The notes below the pieces were generated by a model. It was given only the letters and a program-made list of their open reading frames with translations, was not told the DNA's origin and did no database searches. 64,000 nucleotides of DNA from Strigamia acuminata. Taxonomy: Eukaryota > Arthropoda > Chilopoda > Geophilomorpha > Linotaeniidae. This document shows, piece after piece, positions 50,584 through 60,235 of this stretch (positions within the stretch are counted from its first letter, which is position 1; the number at the start of each line of letters is the position of its first letter). Made by a program: the position numbers and the translations under genes. The DNA is taken from NCBI GenBank assembly GCA_949358305.1, contig CASHSZ010000070.1:124001-188000 (forward strand), written 5' to 3'.

Positions 50584-51249
50584 TCGTATTCGACTCGAAA
50601 ACGAGTCGAATACGATTTCGCGTTGAAGAAGGGCAAAATTCGCATTCGACTCGAAAACGAGTCGAATACGATTTCGCGTTGAAGAAGGGCAAAATTCGCA
50701 TTCGACTCGAAAACGAGTCGAATACGATTTCGCGTTGAAGAAGGGCAAAATTCGCATTCGACTCGAAAACGAGTCGAATACGATTTCGCGTTGAAGAAGG
50801 GCAAAATTCGTACTCGACTCGAAAACGAGTCGAATACGAATTCGCATTCGACTCGAAAACGAGTCGAATACGATTTCGCTTTGAAGAAGGGCAAAATTCG
50901 TACTCGACTCGAAAACGAGTCGAATACGATTTCGCGTTGAAGAAGGGCAAAATTCGCATTCGACTCGAAAGCGAGTCGAATACGATTTCGCGTTGAAGAA
51001 GGGAAAAATTCGCATTCGACTCGAAAGCGAGTCGAATACGATTTCGCGTTGAAGAAGGGCAAAATTCGCATCCGACTCGAAAGCGAGTCGAATACGATTT
51101 CGCGTTGAAGAAGGGCAAAATTCGCATTCGATTCGAAAGCGAATCGCATACGATTTCGCGTTGAAAAAGGACAAAACTCGTATTCGATTCGAAAGCGAAT
51201 CGCATACGATTTCGCGTTGAAAAAGGACAAATTTCGCTTGGGAAAAGGA
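50584..51249 (-). repeat. S1 right block (inverted), copy 3
   Basis: Same family, but the inner part differs from copies 1 and 2. It starts directly at a partial J with CTCGTATTCGACTCG and includes a linker-less hairpin junction near 50840, as the left blocks do. It is therefore closer to a mirror image of the left block than in copies 1 and 2. Confidence 0.88.
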
Positions 51250-53938
51250 CTCGAATGCGCCTCCACGTTGCAATGCGCATTTGTGTAAACGATGATGGAA
51301 TCCCCTGCTTAAATACTGGCTATCGCGTCACGTAACAGCAACGTGCCACGTCACGTAATTGCAACGTGCCGCGCTATGCCACACAATGTGCCGCCGCGAT
51401 AGGCCATTGAACCCGAATGTGTGTGATGCGAAACGCGCGAGTACACGCGCGGAGAACGCGCGGCAATGCTAGCAACAGGAGCGCAACTGCCCAAGAAATT
51501 GCTCAACAATAAAAGGCACGTGGAAGCACGTGACTGAAACAATAGGCACTTCAAATAAAGTTATTGTTAAAAAACGGGCTTGAAAACCAACAATTACACA
51601 ATAATTAAGGGGCAAGAAATGAACTTTGCTGCAATGCAAAGTTCTCAAAATACAGAGAAATGAAAGTTACACTTGTATAAAGAATTGACAATGTTTGAAA
51701 CCAATAAAAACTACAAAAACACACTTGTAAAAAACCCAAAACAACCCCCAGAATGAATTATTTGACTCAAATTAACCCTAAAACGGTCTTGGAGGTCGTG
51801 CAGACGACAGAGTCGGATTGGAAAGTTGCTAAAACCTGACGCCAAAACTAGCAATGGGACAGCTAGTTAGAAAACAGCTTTTTCATCAATCATGAACGCT
51901 GAAAACCTCACCCAGGGGTAGAAAATGATGGAGAGAACGTTTTCGCCATCTAAAACGGTCTAAAACGGGTCTAAAATGCCTAAACCGGCGCCTGGAACGT
52001 GGCGCAGTTGTTGGGTCAAATATTGTCAAAAATCAGTGGAAATTTGTCAAATACTGGCAAAAATCTGCTGAAATTTGTCAAAAATTGCCAAATTTTGGCG
52101 CAAGTTACGTGAGGTTTGCGCGCATCCAACTATGACGAAAAATCCACGCGTGTGCACGCGCGATTTACTGGCGCGTTGGAAGCGTTAAAATAAATTTTTC
52201 CAATATCTAACACAATTTGCACCAAATTATGGCAATTTTTGACAAATTTACATGGATTTTTGCCAGTATTTGACAAATTTCCACGGATTTTTGACAATAT
52301 TTGACACATTCAAGACAAATTTCAGACAGATTTCAATTAATTTTAGAAAATGTTTGAGAAATATCAGCAAATGTTTGAGGATTGAGGAAATCTGCTGAAA
52401 TTTGTCAAATATAGACAAAAATCTGCTGAAATTTGTAAAAAATTGCCCAAATTCGGTGCAAGTTTTGCAAGTTTGCAAACAGCAACAAGAATGATGTATT
52501 TAATAATTGTTTTTGCATTAGATATGTGTTTAATTCGTTTTACCTCGGTTTGTACGGTTCTTGCGCGTAGTGCGCACGTTCAACACGCGGCCACGCGCGT
52601 ACATCGCGCGTGTTGCGAGCAGGACGCAACAAAAGTTTGAGAGACTCGCATTTTACCAAGTCCCCAACTTATTTTACAGTTTTAGTTTAGCTTACCAACT
52701 CGCTTGGTAATTTCTGGATCCTGTTTAAGTGTTTCGTCGGGTTTTGAGCCCATAAACCCGTCTTTTTCCTTGGTAAGCGATTGCGTCGTCTGCTCAGAGC
52801 AACTGGCTTTAAGCGGAGATCGCTTACACGAGTCTGGAATGAGCGCTTATCACCGCATTCGGCTCCAGTCTTCGTTTCTCGTTGAAAGTTAGCTTGTTGA
52901 TTCGGGTTTTGGGCGACATTGACTAAAAAGACCTCGGGGAATCGTTCCCACCACTCGGTTTAGTCGTTTTCGAGACCCACGACCTCGAAAACGAAGTTAG
53001 AAGTGGCTCAAGGCCACTAGCGTGTCTGGCAGATAGCCATTTTGGTGATTTACGGGCGTCGGGCCCTTGTTCTTTGTTTCCCGTCTTTGCTCCTTTGTTT
53101 TTATTTGGTATTCAAGGTTCCTAAGCCTACAGTAGATTGGGATTAAATTCCCATGAAGATTTATTAAGTATTCATTGGTAAAAACGAATATTTCCGCCGG
53201 CGCGTTTCTCTCATAGGTTTCGGTTCGCTCGAATCTCATTTTCGAGCGACCCAGCGAATGCGCCAAGTTACAGGCGCCAGCTTAGCAGTTTTAGACTCGT
53301 TTTCGACCGTTCTAGTGTCAAAAAACGCGTAGAGCACGTTTTGCGACCTTTGGAAGGGCTTTTCTGACACCTAAGTGGTCGGAAAAGTGCTCTTCTGAGT
53401 TAAGACTCCTTTTGGCATTTTAGCGTCAGCATAAGAAATTCCTCAAACTTTTATTGAAATCTCTCAAAAATTTCTAAAATTAATTGAAATTTGTCTGAAA
53501 ATTGTCAAATATTGGCAAAAATCTGCAGAAATTTGTCAAATACGCGATCGCATTGCGACAGAAAGTCGTTTACGACTCCAATACGCACCCGTGCGTGTTT
53601 GTATCGCAACACGAAACTCAAACGCGCCACCGCGTTGCAAGACAACCAAATTTACAAACGCAAACGCGCATTTGAGACAAAAACGAGTTTATTTTATTCA
53701 CTCTCGCTTGATCCCCCTTCATCGCGCCTCGTTGCTCCTGTGAAAAAAATATATGAGAATGCACAGAAATGAACCTTCCAATACTTAAATGAAAATTGGC
53801 AACCTTGACACAAAACAGTCTATCGACACTCCCAACACCACCCCGGACATTTTTCGGAAGAGTATGGTCCACCCGGAATTCCCAGAATAGTCACCCCCGA
53901 AATGCGGATTTCGCGGAAGCCAATCCGCGAAAAGGATA
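51250..53938. repeat. Right arm, copy 3 (first of two tandem copies)
   Basis: Equivalent to 17151-19839, with the variant CTTTTCTGACACC (about 53360) where copies 1 and 2 have CTTTTCCGACACC. It ends GAAAAGGATA and is joined there directly to ATACTGGCTATCGCG, the inner right-arm sequence, instead of to the spacer. Confidence 0.9.
51308..51359 (-). promoter_or_regulatory. Promoter-like site, right side, copy 3
   Basis: Same mirrored arrangement. In the duplicated right arm that begins at 53939 the TATTTAAG part is cut by the junction, so the duplicate keeps the two GTCACGTAA motifs but not the TATA-like box. Confidence 0.4.
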
Positions 53939-56565
53939 TATACTGGCTATCGCGTCACGTAACAGCAACGTGCCACGTCACGTAATTGCAACGTGCCGCG
54001 CTATGCCACACAATGTGCCGCCGCGATAGGCCATTGAACCCGAATGTGTGTGATGCGAAACGCGCGAGTACACGCGCGGAGAACGCGCGGCAATGCTAGC
54101 AACAGGAGCGCAACTGCCCAAGAAATTGCTCAACAATAAAAGGCACGTGGAAGCACGTGACTGAAACAATAGGCACTTCAAATAAAGTTATTGTTAAAAA
54201 ACGGGCTTGAAAACCAACAATTACACAATAATTAAGGGGCAAGAAATGAACTTTGCTGCAATGCAAAGTTCTCAAAATACAGAGAAATGAAAGTTACACT
54301 TGTATAAAGAATTGACAATGTTTGAAACCAATAAAAACTACAAAAACACACTTGTAAAAAACCCAAAACAACCCCCAGAATGAATTATTTGACTCAAATT
54401 AACCCTAAAACGGTCTTGGAGGTCGTGCAGACGACAGAGTCGGATTGGAAAGTTGCTAAAACCTGACGCCAAAACTAGCAATGGGACAGCTAGTTAGAAA
54501 ACAGCTTTTTCATCAATCATGAACGCTGAAAACCTCACCCAGGGGTAGAAAATGATGGAGAGAACGTTTTCGCCATCTAAAACGGTCTAAAACGGGTCTA
54601 AAATGCCTAAACCGGCGCCTGGAACGTGGCGCAGTTGTTGGGTCAAATATTGTCAAAAATCAGTGGAAATTTGTCAAATACTGGCAAAAATCTGCTGAAA
54701 TTTGTCAAAAATTGCCAAATTTTGGCGCAAGTTACGTGAGGTTTGCGCGCATCCAACTATGACGAAAAATCCACGCGTGTGCACGCGCGATTTACTGGCG
54801 CGTTGGAAGCGTTAAAATAAATTTTTCCAATATCTAACACAATTTGCACCAAATTATGGCAATTTTTGACAAATTTACATGGATTTTTGCCAGTATTTGA
54901 CAAATTTCCACGGATTTTTGACAATATTTGACACATTCAAGACAAATTTCAGACAGATTTCAATTAATTTTAGAAAATGTTTGAGAAATATCAGCAAATG
55001 TTTGAGGATTGAGGAAATCTGCTGAAATTTGTCAAATATAGACAAAAATCTGCTGAAATTTGTAAAAAATTGCCCAAATTCGGTGCAAGTTTTGCAAGTT
55101 TGCAAACAGCAACAAGAATGATGTATTTAATAATTGTTTTTGCATTAGATATGTGTTTAATTCGTTTTACCTCGGTTTGTACGGTTCTTGCGCGTAGTGC
55201 GCACGTTCAACACGCGGCCACGCGCGTACATCGCGCGTGTTGCGAGCAGGACGCAACAAAAGTTTGAGAGACTCGCATTTTACCAAGTCCCCAACTTATT
55301 TTACAGTTTTAGTTTAGCTTACCAACTCGCTTGGTAATTTCTGGATCCTGTTTAAGTGTTTCGTCGGGTTTTGAGCCCATAAACCCGTCTTTTTCCTTGG
55401 TAAGCGATTGCGTCGTCTGCTCAGAGCAACTGGCTTTAAGCGGAGATCGCTTACACGAGTCTGGAATGAGCGCTTATCACCGCATTCGGCTCCAGTCTTC
55501 GTTTCTCGTTGAAAGTTAGCTTGTTGATTCGGGTTTTGGGCGACATTGACTAAAAAGACCTCGGGGAATCGTTCCCACCACTCGGTTTAGTCGTTTTCGA
55601 GACCCACGACCTCGAAAACGAAGTTAGAAGTGGCTCAAGGCCACTAGCGTGTCTGGCAGATAGCCATTTTGGTGATTTACGGGCGTCGGGCCCTTGTTCT
55701 TTGTTTCCCGTCTTTGCTCCTTTGTTTTTATTTGGTATTCAAGGTTCCTAAGCCTACAGTAGATTGGGATTAAATTCCCATGAAGATTTATTAAGTATTC
55801 ATTGGTAAAAACGAATATTTCCGCCGGCGCGTTTCTCTCATAGGTTTCGGTTCGCTCGAATCTCATTTTCGAGCGACCCAGCGAATGCGCCAAGTTACAG
55901 GCGCCAGCTTAGCAGTTTTAGACTCGTTTTCGACCGTTCTAGTGTCAAAAAACGCGTAGAGCACGTTTTGCGACCTTTGGAAGGGCTTTTCTGACACCTA
56001 AGTGGTCGGAAAAGTGCTCTTCTGAGTTAAGACTCCTTTTGGCATTTTAGCGTCAGCATAAGAAATTCCTCAAACTTTTATTGAAATCTCTCAAAAATTT
56101 CTAAAATTAATTGAAATTTGTCTGAAAATTGTCAAATATTGGCAAAAATCTGCAGAAATTTGTCAAATACGCGATCGCATTGCGACAGAAAGTCGTTTAC
56201 GACTCCAATACGCACCCGTGCGTGTTTGTATCGCAACACGAAACTCAAACGCGCCACCGCGTTGCAAGACAACCAAATTTACAAACGCAAACGCGCATTT
56301 GAGACAAAAACGAGTTTATTTTATTCACTCTCGCTTGATCCCCCTTCATCGCGCCTCGTTGCTCCTGTGAAAAAAATATATGAGAATGCACAGAAATGAA
56401 CCTTCCAATACTTAAATGAAAATTGGCAACCTTGACACAAAACAGTCTATCGACACTCCCAACACCACCCCGGACATTTTTCGGAAGAGTATGGTCCACC
56501 CGGAATTCCCAGAATAGTCACCCCCGAAATGCGGATTTCGCGGAAGCCAATCCGCGAAAAGGATA
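53939..56565. repeat. Tandem duplicate of the right arm at the array edge
   Basis: Repeats 51313-53938 at a 2,627-bp offset, including the private CTTTTCTGACACC variant (about 55987), so the duplication is younger than that variant. The new junction overlaps in only a few bases (GGATAT|ATACTGG). The duplicate ends at GGATA (56561-56565), after which the sequence becomes non-array. Confidence 0.92.
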
Positions 56566-57481
56566 ATCTTCAAAAACTGTTCTTATAAATTTTGTTTTCT
56601 TGAAATTGAAGTAATTTAGTGATGGTCAGCAAAATTGTATACTATTAGTTTTCCTGAAACAAAGTAATATTAGGAATAAGTTGAGTTGTGGCATCGTTAA
56701 TGAATTTGCAGCAAAAATTAACGTGGCGAGAATTTAAAAATAATACATTGAAGGATATTCCTGTTCCTGTTTCTTCATCAAATAAAAACAAATGTGGTCG
56801 AAAGATAAACTTGGCCCTGTATGCCTGTATTTTTTACATTGTAATATGTTGTATGGAGTCAGCAATGAAAACAAGGGGTGACAACAATTACAAAATATTC
56901 ATAGTTAATCAATAAAAGTTATTGTTCTTATTGTTATTGTTTAGTCCGTATTACTTCTTGTTTGCTTTATTTATTTATAATTTAACTTAATTGTTATATT
57001 AATTATGTATTTTAAAAAAAATATACAAAGTCATAAATGTATTTCTAGTATTATAAAAATTGTTTCGAATGTACAATCACGGTTTTCAAAGTTGTTTGTG
57101 TTGTAGTTATATAATGCGATCCTGACATATTGTGTGGCCAATTAATTTTTTTTAAATATAATTAAACCTTAATCTTATCATTTACAAATTCAAGTATTTA
57201 ATAAAACCATTAAAACGAAATTTAAAAACCTCAAAATAGCTGTTGTGGCATTTTCTGTTTAACTAGCGCTTTTCGCTTTTCTGTCATTCCCCGTCAAACT
57301 TCCCGCGTTCTAAAATAATAATAATAAAATCACATTTTCAGTAAAAACAAAAACAAGTTTAAAAATAATATTTCTAAATTATGTAAAATTTTACAATAGA
57401 CAAAGTATGTAGTTACATTTTTAGAAAAATATAATAATTTCACATTTTTGCTTTTTAGTTAGATTCTTCTTTTAAAAAAAG
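56566..57481. other. AT-rich non-array sequence with no confident gene
   Basis: The composition changes abruptly from CpG-rich repeat to AT-rich DNA. Only short frames are present. One (ATG 56700 to 56915, 71 codons) has a central hydrophobic run (LALYACIFYIVICC) that could span a membrane, but it lacks supporting signals. A small AAT run is at about 57317-57333. Nothing else is recognised. Confidence 0.6.
56700..56915 (+). CDS. Possible small hydrophobic-segment ORF, doubtful
   Basis: 71 codons from ATG 56700. The N-terminal half is polar and rich in Lys and Asn. A stretch of about 16 hydrophobic residues (around residues 42-57, containing three Cys) resembles a membrane segment, followed by a short polar tail. 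There is no recognisable family, no obvious TATA box, and the length is within chance expectation in AT-rich DNA. AATAAA follows at once in the stop context (CAATAAAAG). Recorded for completeness only. Confidence 0.15.
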   Translation: MNLQQKLTWREFKNNTLKDIPVPVSSSNKNKCGRKINLALYACIFYIVICCMESAMKTRGDNNYKIFIVNQ

Positions 57482-57489
57482 TATATAAG
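57482..57489 (+). promoter_or_regulatory. TATA box upstream of hypothetical gene
   Basis: TATATAAG, 70 bp upstream of the ATG at 57559. An expected transcription start about 30 bp downstream (near 57512) leaves a short leader. That leader contains one out-of-frame 4-codon ATG frame at 57544 that overlaps nothing essential. Confidence 0.45.
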
Positions 57490-57558
57490 AGCAAAAACAG
57501 AACAAAATTAATCAACATATTGAAAAATCTAAGCCAGTCTATTGATGTCAATTGAGTG

Positions 57559-58098
57559 ATGTCCACCCAGAAAACACTAGCCAACGAGTTGATTACAAGT
57601 ATAAAGCAGTTGTTAAATTCAGCCGTTAGTTCTACAAGTGCCTTTTCACATGCATGTACATTCCACGACATGAAGACATGTATGGATAAAAAAATTGAGA
57701 CTACACAACAAATTCTCGATAAGGTTTTCGAGATTGGTAAGCATCGGGTGGATTTCGGTGAAGAAGACAAAATAACCATTGGACATTCTATTCCTAAGGC
57801 TAGTTTAGACATTGATTCGTGCGTATCCCACGCGACTGATGGCTGGGGCTATAATTCATTGAATTCGGCTTGTAAGCAGCGATCAGCTCTACAGTTTATG
57901 CTCGACATATTTGGTGCTTTTCCATCAGAAGATCAGAAGACCGTCAGAAGAACACTCAAAGAATCCGGCATCGGTGTAGCCATCGAAAGGTGCAACCGCG
58001 TTATTCAGAAGTCGATGAATAACCCCGAGTATAATGTTGAGATTGATATTCCTGAAGGAGTGCCACCCTCCCACACCTGGTGGTTTCAGCAAAGGTAA
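57559..58098 (+). CDS. Hypothetical protein, about 179 aa, possibly first coding exon
   Basis: ATG 57559 follows an in-frame TGA, so the frame opens here, downstream of a good TATA box. The protein is soluble-looking: no signal peptide or membrane segment, five Cys (33, 41, 88, 105, 145), a helical N-terminal third, and a conserved-looking C-terminus EGVPPSHTWWF. I do not recognise the family. The stop lies in CAAAG|GTAATA, which is also a good splice donor. A pyrimidine-rich acceptor (CTTTATTATTCAG, about 58157-58169) would extend it by one residue before TGA, so either an unspliced gene or a short terminal intron is possible. An AATAAA occurs at 58491. Codon use is more even than in the surrounding AT-rich DNA. 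The antisense frame 57459-57812 is taken as its shadow. Confidence 0.5.
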   Translation: MSTQKTLANELITSIKQLLNSAVSSTSAFSHACTFHDMKTCMDKKIETTQQILDKVFEIGKHRVDFGEEDKITIGHSIPKASLDIDSCVSHATDGWGYNSLNSACKQRSALQFMLDIFGAFPSEDQKTVRRTLKESGIGVAIERCNRVIQKSMNNPEYNVEIDIPEGVPPSHTWWFQQR

Positions 58099-58586
58099 TA
58101 ATCTTTACATACTATAAAAATCAAATTTTTTCTGTATTATCTATATCCTTATACTGCTTTATTATTCAGCTGACATGTGTGTTGTGTTTAATACTTTTAC
58201 TAAAACATGCATTAGCCTTCCCCACCCCAACCTATGATCAATTAAGACCTCCAAAGTGTTTATTTTTCTCAAAAACGATCAAGTTTTTCATTCTGAAATT
58301 TTATGTATTTTTATTTTACATCATAACAAATAATAAAATTGATAATAAATAGATTTAGAAATCCCCAAAAATTATTTTCACAAATATACTTTGTTTATTT
58401 ATTACTTTTGAATACAATGTCAATTGTTTTTGTTGCTCTCGACAAATACCGAATTGCTTAAATTTCTTCATAAACATGAAATACTTGGAGAATAAAATCA
58501 TTTTCACCCATATTTTGTAAATCTTTTCTACATGGGTAAAAATGACCCGAGTTGGATGAGTAAGTGATTTTTCTTAGGTTGTCATT
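58099..58586. other. AT-rich 3' flank with hairpin, no gene recognised
   Basis: No supported coding region. An AATAAA at 58491-58496 could serve the gene upstream. It overlaps the start of a 14-bp inverted repeat with one mismatch (58498-58511 and 58532-58545; arms TCATTTTCACCCAT and ATGGGTAAAAATGA, 20-nt loop). A 90-codon frame at 58080-58352 is strongly hydrophobic, lies mostly in probable intron or UTR, and is not called. Confidence 0.45.
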
Positions 58587-58678
58587 GACCGTAGACATGG
58601 CAACCGCTTAACCCAAGCCGTGATCTTAGAATGACCGTAGACTTGACAACCGCTTAACCCAAGCCGTGATCTTAGAAT
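58587..58678 (+). repeat. Two-copy 46-bp tandem repeat abutting the copia LTR
   Basis: 58587-58632 and 58633-58678, both starting GACCGTAGAC and ending CTTAGAAT, with two differences (ATGG/TTGA). The second copy ends exactly where the putative LTR begins. Confidence 0.85.
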
Positions 58679-59145
58679 TGTTAGAAAAATGCCCAACTGT
58701 TTGATCTTATCGGTTGCATGTTTCCGGTTAAATGCAACGTGTGTGTCATTGCAATTCTGTATCCGTGTTACATTGGTTGATATTGACTTTTAAACCCTTG
58801 TTCCTGTGCTAAGTGCCCCAACCAATGTGCTTATTAGCAATGACATGCCCATATGTCGTCTGCTCTAATATGAGCGCTTATCTTTTAGTTTCTCATGGCC
58901 TTTGTTTACATTATCGATTGTTTATGCCGAGTTTACTTTACTTTTGTTATGTAAAGAATGAATCCTTGTCTGCTAACAATGATTCATTCTACTTCAAGTT
59001 TTGTAGCCTCGAAAGAGGTGCGCTTTTATGTTTTGCCTTATCATCTCGATGAATAAAGATGGCGGTCGCACGATGCGAGTTCCCGCACCTCTTAATTCGA
59101 GTCTCAGCTCTTTTCCTTTGATGTCCGGCGCCTACAAGCCTATCA
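58679..59145 (+). repeat. Putative 5' LTR of copia element
   Basis: Starts TGTTAGAAAA, ends CTATCA two bases before the primer-binding site (TG...CA), and carries AATAAA at 59052-59057. About 467 bp. The start is chosen from the typical TGTTAG beginning and the tandem repeat that stops there. The 3' LTR needed to prove it is outside the window. Confidence 0.55.
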
Positions 59146-59147
59146 TA

Positions 59148-59164
59148 TGGTAGCAGAGGATGGT
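59148..59164 (+). other. Primer-binding site for initiator tRNA-Met
   Basis: TGGTAGCAGAGGATGGT is complementary, over 17 nt, to the 3' end of animal initiator tRNA-Met including CCA, as I know that tRNA from vertebrates. Many copia elements prime with (half) initiator tRNA. Here the match starts at the CCA end. Confidence 0.8.
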
Positions 59165-60235
59165 TGACGACGCGGCCAACCGTTTGTGATACGTTTGCGG
59201 CAAGTTTCGGGACGAAACGGACATCGTGGATTCGTCGGTATCGTCGCAAAGACGTATCAGCGGATTCGAGGAGTTTGTGAAGCTGACAACGTGTGCGGAC
59301 GTTTGCGGAAGCATTTCTGGACCGGACAGTGTAAGAATTGTCGAAATTCTGTGCGAAATAAGCACATTGCCCGATATAAAGAGGATTTTCTTCTGCGGGC
59401 GCCATTTTGTTTGGGTTTTCATCGCGAGAAGCCAACCGAGAATCGTGTATACGGACCTGTACACGTTCTCATCGTGATTCGACGAGAGAATACGTCGAAT
59501 CGACGTCGTTTTTGGATCGTTTTGGATCGATTCGCCGTGGGAAACGACGGAAGCCATCGTCCGAAGCGAATTCTTCGACGGCGGCCATTTTCGTCAAAGT
59601 AGGCGAAAAACGACGTGTTTTTTTTCAATTTGAGCAGAGAAGTCCTGTTAGCGGGTTAAACATACGCGCAGGCATTCGACCAGAAGACCAGTTAGCGGGT
59701 TAAACGTACGCGCTGGCATTTTCCCGAGGTTTTGTGCACGGAGCACATCCTACGAAGGTGCGGACGAGCACGTTGAGTCGACGTGCATCGATTTCACGAC
59801 GTGGGATCAACGAGGGAATTTTTGCGACGCAAACCAACCCGCAAAACAACGGATTTTCACCTTGCCAACTATTATTTAGTTTTTAAGTTGTCGAAATTCC
59901 TTGTTAATAAGCTTAAGGTTTTGTTTGGGGGTCTTGTAGTATCCTTTCCACCCTTTACGCAGTCGCGTAGTGGAATTGTATTTTTGCGTAGGCTTTCTCT
60001 GGCCACCGAGTGTCCCGCGGTCCTAGGAGTCCGGTCGGAACTCGGGAGATACTACGTAAAGTTTTTCGTCTCACTTAATGAGATTTGTCCAAGGGAGACT
60101 GTATAATTTTCGCCTAAACCTTTTGGGGGTTTACGCCATTTGTAAAGGCGTAAAAGGTGTGTTTTGTGCTTCATTTGGTGTGTGCGACGATTTATTTTGT
60201 GAAAAAGTGCAATCTTCGCGACGAATCGACCAATT
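59165..60235 (+). other. Long 5' leader of copia element
   Basis: About 1.07 kb between the primer-binding site and the gag start. Contains a two-copy motif GTTAGCGGGTTAAAC(A/G)TACG at 59647 and 59691. Frames of 66-148 codons on both strands show no domain. It probably holds packaging and translation signals. None can be named. Confidence 0.6.

Larger units (their letters stand above)
39961..56565. repeat. 18.4-kb macrosatellite, copy 3 (rearranged array edge)
   Basis: Collinear with copy 2 from 39961 through the R units and left S1 (to about 47880). The core then has only five 540-bp units, all with C reversed. The right arm (51250-53938) is followed by a second tandem copy (53939-56565). 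The spacer present in copies 1 and 2 after the right arm is absent, and AT-rich non-array sequence begins at 56566. This is therefore the right-hand edge of the array as assembled. Confidence 0.9.

Noticed and set aside
57459-57812. 117-codon minus-strand hydrophobic frame
   Set aside because: Antisense to the better-supported frame 57559-58098. The hydrophobic end lies in AT-rich DNA.
59132-59602. Frames of 138-148 codons in the copia leader on both strands
   Set aside because: They overlap each other and the primer-binding-site region and show no domain. The leader is non-coding in this element type.
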